Shown in pieces: positions 15,857-23,629 of a stretch of 64,000 nt of DNA. Made by a program: the position numbers and the translations under genes. The notes under the pieces were generated by a model. It had not been told where the DNA came from and made no database searches. It was given only the letters and a program-made list of their open reading frames with translations. The DNA comes from JAJRRS01 sp965230275 (GTDB lineage Bacteria; Planctomycetota; Phycisphaerae; Phycisphaerales; Phycisphaeraceae), in the NCBI GenBank assembly GCA_965230275.1, contig CBDDKO010000002.1, forward strand, positions 2,852,001 to 2,916,000, written 5' to 3'. How positions within the stretch are numbered: position 1 is the stretch's first letter; each line of letters opens with the position of its first letter.

Positions 15857-16921
15857 ATGAAACTACTTGAACAACTGGCCCTGACACCCGGCATCCCCGG
15901 CCGGGAACACCGTGTCCGCAAGCTGATCCAATCCCAGATCAAGGGGCTGTTCGACGAGGTCCGCACGGACGCGATGGGCTCGCTCATCTGCGTGCGCAAG
16001 GCCCGGCCGAAGTCGGGGGCGCGATCCCGCAAGAAGCCGACTCGGATCATGCTGGCGGCCCACATGGACCAGATCGGGTTCATGGTTCGGCACATCGACG
16101 ACAAGGGTTTCTTGCGTGTGAACCCGGTCGGCGGGTTTGATTCGCGCAACCTCTTTGCCCGGCTGGTGACGATCTGCCCGGACGTGGACGATCCCAAGAA
16201 GGACCTGCCGGGCGTGATGAATCCCGGCGGCAAGCCGATACACATCGCCAGCCCGGAAGACCGCAAGAAGGTGCCGGAGCTCGATGAGTTGACGATCGAC
16301 ACGGGCCTGCCGGTCGAGGATGTGAAGAAGAAGGTCAAGCTCGGCGACATGGTGGTGCTGCAGGCACCCTTCCAGAAGGTGGGCGGGACCGTCGTGTCGC
16401 AGTGCATGGACAACCGCGTGGCGTGTTGGGTAGCGATCGAGGCGGTGAAGAAGCTGTCGAAGGCGGCGAACCATGACTGTGAGGTGCATTGCGTATTCAC
16501 GGTGCAGGAAGAGGTCGGCCTGCGTGGCGCGGGGACGGCGGCGTTCGGGATCGAGCCGGACATCGGGATCGCGATTGACACGACGCTTTGTTGTGACACG
16601 CCGGGCGTGCCCGGTGAGCTGCGTGTAACCGAGCAGGGCAAGGGCGCGGGGCTGACGATCATGGACAGCGCATCGATCGCGGACCTGGAGATATTGGAGA
16701 CGTTTGAATCGGTCGCCAAGAAGAGCAAGATCCCCTACCAGCGCTCGATCCTGCCGCGCGGCGGCACCGATGCCGGGACGATCCAGCGGTCGGCAGCCGG
16801 CGTCAGGACGTTTACGCTGTCGTGCCCGACACGTTACATCCATTCGGTGACGGAGATGGTGCACACGACCGACCTGAACGCCTGCCGGGACCTGTTGGCG
16901 GCGTACCTGAAGCAGGCGTAA
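15857..16921 (+). CDS. M42 family metallopeptidase (glutamyl aminopeptidase/endoglucanase-like)
   Basis: A 354-residue cytoplasmic di-metal peptidase. Expected ligands are visible: His in AAHMDQIGFM, bridging Asp in CMDNRVACW, the catalytic Glu pair in QEEVGLRGA, Asp in IAIDTTLCCDTPG and His in PTRYIHSVTE near the end. M42 enzymes form large tetrahedral complexes that trim peptides released by proteases. ATG 15857 was chosen because MKLLEQLALTPGIPGRE matches the family start. No ribosome site precedes it; a TATACT hexamer ends 6 bases before the ATG, so the message may be leaderless. Confidence 0.92.
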   Translation: MKLLEQLALTPGIPGREHRVRKLIQSQIKGLFDEVRTDAMGSLICVRKARPKSGARSRKKPTRIMLAAHMDQIGFMVRHIDDKGFLRVNPVGGFDSRNLFARLVTICPDVDDPKKDLPGVMNPGGKPIHIASPEDRKKVPELDELTIDTGLPVEDVKKKVKLGDMVVLQAPFQKVGGTVVSQCMDNRVACWVAIEAVKKLSKAANHDCEVHCVFTVQEEVGLRGAGTAAFGIEPDIGIAIDTTLCCDTPGVPGELRVTEQGKGAGLTIMDSASIADLEILETFESVAKKSKIPYQRSILPRGGTDAGTIQRSAAGVRTFTLSCPTRYIHSVTEMVHTTDLNACRDLLAAYLKQA

Positions 16922-16935
16922 CTATGTGATGTGAC

Positions 16936-16962
16936 AGGCGCGCGTATCGGTTACGCGCGCCT
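16936..16962 (+). terminator. Strong hairpin after the M42 peptidase gene
   Basis: Perfect 11-bp inverted repeat AGGCGCGCGTA / TACGCGCGCCT with a 5-base loop, 15 bases after the stop. No T run follows, so it may need another factor or only protect the mRNA end. Confidence 0.5.
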
Positions 16963-17000
16963 ATCGACTATCAAGAGCATGATTACTCAGAGCAGCGCGG

Positions 17001-17452
17001 TCAGGACCAGTCTTGGCCGAGCTCTTCTTCGGTGCTGTGGCCGAAGTAGCCGCGCCATGCCAGGTCGATGGTCTCGTTGTCTACCCTGAACGGGTGTCCG
17101 CGGTAGGTGCATATATCACGGACGCGTTCGATCAGGTCGCGCGGGACGCAGCCGCGCATGGGGCGGTCTTCGTTGGCGTGGCGTTTGATCAGGCCGTGGA
17201 CGATGTCGCCGTCGACTTCCAGACCGTACCTTTGAGCATAGAGCGAGAAGATCTTGGCGTAGTCATCGGGCTCGGGGTTATCCAGTCGCAGGCGGTAGCC
17301 GATGCGGCGCAGGATCGCGGGCTCCATGACGGAGTCGGGGTCGAGGTTGGTCGAGACGACGAGCATCTGCCTGACGCGCCGGGTTTCCTCAGCGACGGCG
17401 TTCCAGGCCATGTCCAGACCCATGCCGGTGCTGACACAGATTTCGACCATGT
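17001..17452 (-). pseudogene. C-terminal fragment of an AAA/MoxR-like ATPase
   Basis: The fragment includes VVSTNLDPDSVMEPAILRRI (sensor 1 and arginine finger area), then a lid domain ending RPMRGCVPRDLIERVRDI and RGYFGHSTEEELGQDWS. It resembles the C-terminal half of an AAA ATPase of planctomycetes. No Walker A or B remains. It is read in one frame with a piece of a different ATPase (17453-17600), so it is a fusion of gene remnants. There is no plausible start codon or ribosome site. Confidence 0.5.
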
Positions 17453-17604
17453 TCTCGACACGGCGTGTGGCGTCGCGGGCGTTGTTTGCGTGGACAGTAG
17501 TCATGGAGCCTTCGTGGCCGGTGTTCATGGCCTGGAGCATGTCCAGGGCCTCGGTGCTACGGACCTCGCCGATGATGATGCGGATCAGTTCCTGGTCAGC
17601 GGGG
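17453..17604 (-). pseudogene. Internal fragment of a TadA/CpaF-type pilus ATPase
   Basis: About 50 residues, RIIIGEVRSTEALDMLQAMN followed by TGHEGSMTTVHANNARDATRRVENMVE, match the Walker B/His-box core of CpaF/TadA ATPases of the Flp pilus. Both the N-terminal half with Walker A and the C-terminal end are missing. The sequence then runs in frame into the AAA fragment at 17452. Confidence 0.6.
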
Positions 17605-17605
17605 A

Positions 17606-17837
17606 CGCGACGGTCCAGTGGCCCCCACCCACGTCCGGGCCCTGGGCCGGGGTATCGATCTTCCAGCAGCGTGATGTGGACGACAAGAAGCTGCAGATAT
17701 CGGGCAACGGCGGGACGAACTTCCTGGGCGGCGCGTTCGTCGCCAACAGCATGCAGATCTCCGGCAGCGGGACGCTGAACATCGGCGACAACAGCGGCGG
17801 CGGCTCGGGTGACGCCTCGGTGTTGCTTGTGGAGTAG
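17606..17837 (+). pseudogene. C-terminal fragment resembling a TadG-like Flp pilus assembly protein
   Basis: On the opposite strand from the CpaF fragment, the last 75 residues before the stop at 17837 (GVSIFQQRDVDDKKLQISGN, then FLGGAFVANSMQISGSGTLN) are Gly/Asn/Ser-rich like the beta-helical ends of TadG-like proteins in planctomycetes. The same frame further left (17013-17605) is only the shadow of the minus-strand fragments. Assignment tentative. Confidence 0.4.
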
Positions 17838-17963
17838 GTTGTTCAACAAGGTTCATACGCCTTCATAGCAAGTGATCTACGTCTACCTGCAGGATGACTG
17901 CACTCGCGACGGATGGTGTCGCTTCGTAGTAGGATGTGCGCCCACCAGGCCTTGAGAGGGTGT

Positions 17964-19109
17964 ATGGCACACACACGTATCAGTGGATTCGATGAGTTGA
18001 CGACGCCTGGAGCGAGTGCGGCGGCGCTGGGGTATCGGATGCCCGGCGAGTTCGAGCCGATGGATTGTGTCTGGCTTGCGCCGCCTCAGAACGCGGAGAC
18101 CTGGCCGGGGTGTCTGGCGGAGGCGCAGCGGCAGTTTGCCGACTGGGTGGACGTGCTCAAGCAGGCGGTCAAGGTGCGGACGACGGCGGAGCTTGGTGTC
18201 CCGACGAATGATTCGTGGGTTCGTGATTTCGGGCCGATCTTTGTGGTGAGGGATAAAGGGGGAGGAGAACCCGCGGCAGCTTCGCAGCCGGCGGCTTTGG
18301 GTGAGGTTTTAGAGAAGCAACCGGGGGGAGATCCGGGGCAAGTTCCGGGGGCTGGGCAACTTCCGGGGGCGGGGGCGCTTCCGGGGGTGGGGTGTCATGA
18401 TTTTCACTTCAACACGTGGGGCGGTAAGTACGAGGTGCGCGACCTGGACGACGTGGTGCCGCAGCACATTGCGCGTGCGTTGGGTGTGCCGATCTGGGTG
18501 CATGACTTTGTGCTGGAGGGTGGGTCGATCGATGTGAATGGCCGAGGCACGGTGATGACGACCGAGCAGTGCCTGTTGAATCCGAACCGCAATCCGGGCC
18601 TGACCCATGAGCAGATCGAAGCCCGGCTGCATGCAGCTTTAGGGACGGCGCACGTCATCTGGCTGCCCGGCGGGATCGAGGGGGATGACACGGACGGGCA
18701 TATCGATGATGTGGCGCGGTTTGTTTCGCCGAGCACAGTGGTCGCCATCTCTGCGGGGCCGGGGCATCCGGATCATGATGTGACGCAGGCCAACTTGAAC
18801 GTACTGCGTGAAGCGAAGGATCAGTCGGGTGACCCGCTCAATGTGGTGGAACTGCCTGTGCCACAACAGATTATGTACGATTACCCGGAAGGTCCGAGCC
18901 CGGTCCCGGCCAGTTACGCGAACTTTCTGATGGTGAATGGGCATGTGTTTGTGCCGGTGTTTGGCCAAGCCGCGGACGACCGGGCGTTGGCGGTGTTGGC
19001 CGGGGCGCTGCCGGGCTATTCGGTGGTGCCGGTGCCGGCCGAGCACCTGGTTGTGGGGCTGGGGGCGCTGCACTGCCTGAGCCAACAGCAGCCGTTGGCC
19101 ATGGCATAA
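17964..19109 (+). CDS. Agmatine deiminase family protein (porphyromonas-type peptidylarginine deiminase) with low-complexity insertion
   Basis: 381 residues. Catalytic features: NDSWVRDFGPIF, EGGSIDVNGRGTVMTTEQC with CLLNPNRNPGLT, DDTDGHIDDVARF, and the nucleophile Cys in LGALHCLSQQQP. The family converts agmatine to N-carbamoylputrescine and ammonia. Between the NDSW and the next core block lies an extra stretch of about 45 residues (near 96-142) rich in Pro, Gly and Ala (PGAGQLPGAGALPGVG), coded by a degenerate repeat of TTCCGGGGGC units. Start at ATG 17964 after GAGAGG. Two motif changes (DFGP for DSGP, GLGALHC for GGGNIHC) leave substrate specificity open. Confidence 0.88.
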   Translation: MAHTRISGFDELTTPGASAAALGYRMPGEFEPMDCVWLAPPQNAETWPGCLAEAQRQFADWVDVLKQAVKVRTTAELGVPTNDSWVRDFGPIFVVRDKGGGEPAAASQPAALGEVLEKQPGGDPGQVPGAGQLPGAGALPGVGCHDFHFNTWGGKYEVRDLDDVVPQHIARALGVPIWVHDFVLEGGSIDVNGRGTVMTTEQCLLNPNRNPGLTHEQIEARLHAALGTAHVIWLPGGIEGDDTDGHIDDVARFVSPSTVVAISAGPGHPDHDVTQANLNVLREAKDQSGDPLNVVELPVPQQIMYDYPEGPSPVPASYANFLMVNGHVFVPVFGQAADDRALAVLAGALPGYSVVPVPAEHLVVGLGALHCLSQQQPLAMA

Positions 19110-19177
19110 GTGTTGGTATGAAGAGGCTTTTCCACGCAGCGAAAATCCGGGATTGGCTTGCGTCGGGTTGATTAGGC

Positions 19178-19183
19178 TATAAT
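19178..19183 (+). promoter_or_regulatory. -10 element TATAAT of the small lipoprotein gene
   Basis: Perfect TATAAT, 68 bases upstream of ATG 19251. GGCTTG stands 17 bases further up as a weak -35. Confidence 0.5.
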
Positions 19184-19250
19184 GCTAGCTGGTCCTTGCC
19201 ACGAGGTGGGGGCATTCACTAACGTGGTACTCATTGAAATGGAGACTGAT

Positions 19251-19502
19251 ATGACTGGCAAGACACTGATGCTGACGCTGGGCCTGCTGGCTGCGGTGAC
19301 CCTGGGTTGCGAGAAGAAGGAAGAAGCCCCCTCGACTGATGATATGGAGAAGCAGGTCGATGATGCCTCTCACGATGGCCACGATCACGCTGATGACGCG
19401 ATGAAGAAGGTCGGAGAAGCGGCTGAGGAAGCTGGCGAAGCTGCCAAAGAGATGGCTGAAGACGCCAAGGAAGCCGCTAAAGACGTCAAGCTGCCCGAGT
19501 AA
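19251..19502 (+). CDS. Small secreted Ala/Glu/Lys-rich helical protein, probable lipoprotein
   Basis: 83 residues. The N-terminus MTGKTLMLTLGLLAAVTLGC is a signal peptide ending in a lipobox-like TLGC, so Cys20 is probably lipidated, although Thr/Leu at -3/-2 is not the ideal lipobox. The rest is charged, with HDGHDHADD and then an amphipathic helix made of KKVGEAAEEAGEAAKEMAED-like repeats. Such short periplasmic coiled lipoproteins are common and mostly uncharacterised. GGAG lies upstream of ATG 19251, with a terminator after the stop. The His/Asp cluster could bind metal; that is speculation. Confidence 0.75.
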   Translation: MTGKTLMLTLGLLAAVTLGCEKKEEAPSTDDMEKQVDDASHDGHDHADDAMKKVGEAAEEAGEAAKEMAEDAKEAAKDVKLPE

Positions 19503-19557
19503 TCTCTGGCAGACTGAGCATCAACCCGATCGGATTGATGCGTTAACTGAATTAAAC

Positions 19558-19590
19558 CAAAGGCCCGCGAACATTGTTCGTGGGCCTTTG
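19558..19590 (+). terminator. Terminator of the small lipoprotein gene
   Basis: AAAGGCCCGCGAACA / TGTTCGTGGGCCTTT stem, almost perfect, ending in TTTGT on the plus strand. Confidence 0.7.
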
Positions 19591-19634
19591 TCACTTCTAT
19601 GTAACACGGATCGCGTGTGAAACAGCTGCCGCTC

Positions 19635-20423
19635 TTAGTGGTCGTGCAGCGATTGGTCCACGTTATGTACGGTGTTGATAGGGCTTAGGGGCTTGTCGAT
19701 GCATTGGGCCTCGAGCCGGACCGGGGCGCTGGAGCGTTTGGGGGCGACGTGTTTCACGCCGTTGGCGAGGATGCGCCGGACCTGCTTCTGGTAGTAGATC
19801 GGGAAGGTTTCGTGGCCCGGGCGGAAGTAGAAGACCTTGCCCTTGCCGCGGTTCCACAGGCAGCCGGAGCGGAAGACCTCGCCGCCCTCGAACCAGCTGA
19901 CCAAGACCAGTTCGTCCGGCGTGGGGATGTCGAATAGCTCTCCGTACATCTCGGTGTGTTCGATCTCGAAGAACTCGTCCTCGAGCCCGTCGGCGATCGG
20001 GTGGCCGGGCATCAGGCACCAGAGCCGTTCCTTCTCCGCCGCCTCGCGCCATCTAAGCGAGCAGGTCGTGCCCATGAGCTTGCGGAAGACCTTGGCGTAA
20101 TGGCCGGAGTGCAGGACGACCAGGCCCATGCCGTTTAGCACGCGCTGGTAGACCTTCTCGACGATGGCGTCGTCGACCTGGTCGTGGGCGCAGTGGCCCC
20201 ACCAGGTCAGGACGTCGGTGTTATCCAGGACCTCGTCGGTCAGGCCGTGTTGGGGCTGCTCAAGCAGGGCGGTCTGGACCGTGACCGCGTCGCCGAGGTA
20301 TTCCTCGATCGCGTCCTTCATGACCACGTGCATGCCGTCGGGGTAGAGCTTTTTTACCGCGTCGCTGGTGCGGTCGTGGACGTGTTCGTGCCAGACGGTG
20401 ACACGGATGGGGTTAGCGGGCAT
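19635..20423 (-). CDS. ThuA-like domain protein (trehalose utilisation family)
   Basis: 262 residues. The family pattern is seen in RVTVWHEHVHDR, LTWWGHCAHDQVDD, LVVLHSGHYAKVFRKLMG, EFFEIEHTEMYGE and VFYFRPGHETFPIYYQKQVRR. ThuA-like proteins have a class I glutamine amidotransferase-like fold and are tied to sugar (trehalose) metabolism in rhizobia; the reaction is not firmly known. No signal peptide is present. Start at 20423 (MPANPIRVTVW); the ribosome site is weak (AGGAC). It stands divergent from the NfeD gene and has no sugar-metabolism neighbour. Confidence 0.85.
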   Translation of the reverse strand: MPANPIRVTVWHEHVHDRTSDAVKKLYPDGMHVVMKDAIEEYLGDAVTVQTALLEQPQHGLTDEVLDNTDVLTWWGHCAHDQVDDAIVEKVYQRVLNGMGLVVLHSGHYAKVFRKLMGTTCSLRWREAAEKERLWCLMPGHPIADGLEDEFFEIEHTEMYGELFDIPTPDELVLVSWFEGGEVFRSGCLWNRGKGKVFYFRPGHETFPIYYQKQVRRILANGVKHVAPKRSSAPVRLEAQCIDKPLSPINTVHNVDQSLHDH

Positions 20424-20584
20424 GGGCGGCGTCCTGTGGCTGGGTGTGTTACTGGCTTGGGAGGGAAGCAAGGTTTTATCGCCGATCCATAGTGGCCGCA
20501 AGCGGTCGGGCCTTGCCCGGGATCGGGAATCCGGCCGGCGGATTGCCGGGGTGTGCGTGCGGGATTAGGTCTATAATCAACGGT

Positions 20585-22309
20585 ATGAACAGCAACCCGA
20601 CCCGACCGTTGCTCTGGACGCTTCTGTTGTTGCTGCTGGTGGCACAGTCCGGGGCTGTCGAAACAGAAGACCCAGCCGACACGTCCACGCCGCCGGTGCT
20701 CACGCCGACGGCCTTGCCCAGTTCCAACATCGTGATCCCAACCGGCTCGGACGTGGCGGTGATCCCGATCTCGGGCATGATCTACGACTTCACGCTCCTG
20801 AGCCTCGAGCGCCGGATCGATAAGGCCGTCGCCGACGGGGCGTCGCTGATCGTGATCGAGTTGGACACGCCCGGCGGGGTGGTGACCAGTGCGCTGAAGA
20901 TCAGCAAGTACATCAAGACGCTTAACGTGCCGACGGTGGCGTGGGTCAATAATGAAGCCTACTCGGCGGGAATCATGCTGGCGTCGGCGTGTGACGAAAT
21001 CGTCATGTCGCCGTCGAGCGCGACCGGGGACTGTGCGCCGATCGCACTGGGGCAGAACCTGGCGCCGACGGAGCGGGCGAAGATCCTATCGCCGATCCTT
21101 GAGGAGTTCCGCGATAGCGCACAGGCGAACGGGTACGACTACGCCGTGTTTCATGCGATGTGCGTGTTGGGTGCGGAGGTGTACCTAGTGGAGAAGAACG
21201 ACGGGTCGGGCGAACGACGGTTAGTCAATCAGGCGGACTTCGCGGTGATGGTCACCGGTGATTCACCGGATCAACAGCCCTCGGCTACCCCCGCCCCACC
21301 GTCGACCGCGCCGGGCACATCGTTGCCGGATGTCAGTGATGTCGGGGCCGTGACGCTGAATGTCGCGACCAGTGCCGAGCGCGGGGCGTGGCGGGCCGTG
21401 GAGGAATTGCCCAGCGGCGCGAAGATCCCGGGCGGCCGTGTGCATGACGGCAAGACGCTGCTGACGCTCAACCAGACCCGGGCCGAGGACATCGGCTTAT
21501 CCAAGGGCATCGTCGCCAGCGAGCAATCGTTGAAGTCGCGCTACGCGGCGGGGACGGTGACCACGATCGATCCGACCTGGAGCGAGGGGCTTGCGAAGAT
21601 CCTGACGTCCTGGTGGATGCGTGTGATCCTGATCGTGGTGTTCCTGGTCGGGGCCTATCTGGAATTGCAGGCGCCCGGCCTGAGCGTGCCGGGGGCGACG
21701 GCGGCGGTGGCGTTGATCCTGCTGATCGGTGCGCCGTTTGTCATCGGGCTCGCGGAGGTCTGGCACATCCTGATATTCATGCTGGGCTTCCTGTTCGTGA
21801 TCATCGAGCTGATCCTCGCGCCGACGTTCGGGGTGCTGGGGATTGCCGGCTTGATCATGATGTTTATGGGTATTGTGCTGAGCGTCGTGCCTTCAGGCCC
21901 GGGCTGGTTGCCCCCGCCGGAGATGCAGCGGGTGATGATCCGCAGCATGTCGGTCACGCTGCTGGCGCTATTCCTAAGTGGGATCGGTTTCTACTTCATC
22001 ACCAAACACTTCGGGAAGATACCGGGGCTGAACCGCTTGATCCTCGACACGGCTCAGCCATCGGCCGCCGCGGTGGGGATGGACCCCAGCGGTAACCCGA
22101 TCCATGTCAGCGGCGACGAGGTGCTGGGGGTCGGCGTCGTCGAGGTCGGGCTGGAAGGCGAAGCGGTCACCGAGCTAAGGCCGTCGGGGATGGCTAAGTT
22201 CGGCCAGACACCGATCGATGTGGTCAGCGTCGGCCCGTACATCGAGCCGGGCCAGCCCGTCAAGGTGGTCGAGGTGCACGGTAACCGAATCGTGGTCGAT
22301 CGCGCGTAG
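20585..22309 (+). CDS. NfeD/ClpP-class membrane-bound serine protease
   Basis: 574 residues: signal peptide or first helix (about 8-22), then a ClpP/crotonase-like protease domain with VAVIPISGMIYD, LIVIELDTPGG and the nucleophile Ser in NNEAYSAGIMLASACDEI. Four or five membrane segments follow (about 345-470), then a C-terminal OB-fold NfeD domain (VLGVGVVEVGLEGEAVTELR). The long-form NfeD family (1510-N type) degrades hydrophobic membrane proteins such as stomatin. No stomatin (SPFH) gene is next to it. TATAAT ends only 7 bases before ATG 20585 and there is no ribosome site, so the mRNA may be leaderless. Confidence 0.9.
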   Translation: MNSNPTRPLLWTLLLLLLVAQSGAVETEDPADTSTPPVLTPTALPSSNIVIPTGSDVAVIPISGMIYDFTLLSLERRIDKAVADGASLIVIELDTPGGVVTSALKISKYIKTLNVPTVAWVNNEAYSAGIMLASACDEIVMSPSSATGDCAPIALGQNLAPTERAKILSPILEEFRDSAQANGYDYAVFHAMCVLGAEVYLVEKNDGSGERRLVNQADFAVMVTGDSPDQQPSATPAPPSTAPGTSLPDVSDVGAVTLNVATSAERGAWRAVEELPSGAKIPGGRVHDGKTLLTLNQTRAEDIGLSKGIVASEQSLKSRYAAGTVTTIDPTWSEGLAKILTSWWMRVILIVVFLVGAYLELQAPGLSVPGATAAVALILLIGAPFVIGLAEVWHILIFMLGFLFVIIELILAPTFGVLGIAGLIMMFMGIVLSVVPSGPGWLPPPEMQRVMIRSMSVTLLALFLSGIGFYFITKHFGKIPGLNRLILDTAQPSAAAVGMDPSGNPIHVSGDEVLGVGVVEVGLEGEAVTELRPSGMAKFGQTPIDVVSVGPYIEPGQPVKVVEVHGNRIVVDRA

Positions 22310-22321
22310 TCAATCATTATA

Positions 22322-23629
22322 TTAGTCTGTCGGGATCGGTTTGCCGTGCGGGTCGGTTGTCGCGTCGGTGACCGGTTCGACGTCGAAGTGTTCGAACTGC
22401 TCGGCTACTTCATGCACATGGTCGGCTCGCAGGCCCGCATCCTTCACAAGGTAGGATTCCCATCGCCGGTGCTTACGCAGCACGGCGGTGGCGCGGTGCA
22501 GGCCCGGCTCGGTGAGTATCAAGACCGAGTCGGCGAGCTCGACAAACCCCCGGCTCATCGCCAGACGCACCGCCCTGCTGACACTCGGGAGGCCCGGCCG
22601 GCTTCGCAGGTCTCCGAGTTCCGCGTTCGCTTTACCCACTTCACGCAGACGCAGCAGCGCCGCAAGCAGGTCGTCGATCGCCGTGTCGCGAGCCAGGCCC
22701 CTTCGCCGCCACGCCCGGGCGATCAGGCCGTGCGCCGGCGAGAAGAACGCCGCCAGTCCGACCAGGCCGCCCGCGACGAGCGTCATGCTGCCCGCGGCGT
22801 TGACGCTGCCTGCATCGAACCATGTGGGCACAAGCGTTGCGCCAAAGTACCCCGTGACACCGCAGATCAGTGCTACGATCAGGCTGCACACGATCTGTGA
22901 GCCCAGCCGGTCGGTGAGCAATCGCGCCACAGCTGCCGGGCAGATGAGCATCGCGATCACCAGGATCGAGCCCACCGCCTCGAACGCCGCAACCGTCGCC
23001 GCCGCCACGAAAATCATCAGCGCGTAGTGCATGAGCCCGGCGTGGATCCCTTGTGTCGTGGACAGTTCGGGGTCGAACGCCGCGATCCGTAACTCCTTGA
23101 ACAGCATTACAACGAACAGCAGCGCCAGCAGGAACATCCCACTTAGCATCCAGACCTGTCTTGGCACCAGTGCGAGTGTAGACCACGACATCAACTCGCC
23201 GAACGTTTCGGGCAGGCCGAACTCGGCGAGCGTTTCGAGTTGGCCGTAGAGCACGCAACCCGCGTCGAGGTCTACATGCCTGGCCGCCGCCTGCTCGATC
23301 AACAACACGCCCAGCGCAAAGAGCACGCTGAACACCACGCCCATCGCCGCGCCCGGCTCGACCCGGCCAAGCTTCTTGACCAGTTCGATCAGCACGACCG
23401 TAGCCGCGCCCGCGATCGCTGCGCCGGCAAACATGATCCACGGGTTGCGTGACGACGTGATCAGGAACGCCACCACCAGCCCCGGCAAAACCGCGTGGCT
23501 AATCGCATCGCCCATCAGGCTCTGCTTGCGCAGCACCAGGAAGTTACCCAGGAGCCCGCAGGTCATCGCCGCGAGCACGCCCGCCATGAGGGGAAACAGG
23601 TCCAGCGCGTAGATGAACTCGTAATCCAT
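22322..23629 (-). CDS. Metal (Mn/Zn/Fe) ABC transporter permease with C-terminal DtxR-like module, second permease
   Basis: 435 residues. The first 280 or so form an ABC-3 family permease with eight or nine helices (NFLVLRKQSLMGDAISHAVLPG is the typical loop). The last 140 residues are soluble and resemble an iron-dependent repressor: a winged-helix part (AIDDLLAALLRLREVGKANA through SRGFVELADSVLILTEPG) and a dimerisation/metal part with HRRWESYLV and HEVAEQFEHFD, keeping the His and Glu-His ligands of DtxR/MntR. ATG 23629 overlaps the stop of the upstream permease as ATGA, implying coupled translation. It is the last gene of the operon 26912 to 22322. Confidence 0.9.
   Translation of the reverse strand: MDYEFIYALDLFPLMAGVLAAMTCGLLGNFLVLRKQSLMGDAISHAVLPGLVVAFLITSSRNPWIMFAGAAIAGAATVVLIELVKKLGRVEPGAAMGVVFSVLFALGVLLIEQAAARHVDLDAGCVLYGQLETLAEFGLPETFGELMSWSTLALVPRQVWMLSGMFLLALLFVVMLFKELRIAAFDPELSTTQGIHAGLMHYALMIFVAAATVAAFEAVGSILVIAMLICPAAVARLLTDRLGSQIVCSLIVALICGVTGYFGATLVPTWFDAGSVNAAGSMTLVAGGLVGLAAFFSPAHGLIARAWRRRGLARDTAIDDLLAALLRLREVGKANAELGDLRSRPGLPSVSRAVRLAMSRGFVELADSVLILTEPGLHRATAVLRKHRRWESYLVKDAGLRADHVHEVAEQFEHFDVEPVTDATTDPHGKPIPTD

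Noticed and set aside
17013..17605. Left part of the plus-strand frame that ends in the TadG-like fragment
   Set aside because: It is only the antisense of the AAA and CpaF fragments; the protein-like sequence starts near 17606.
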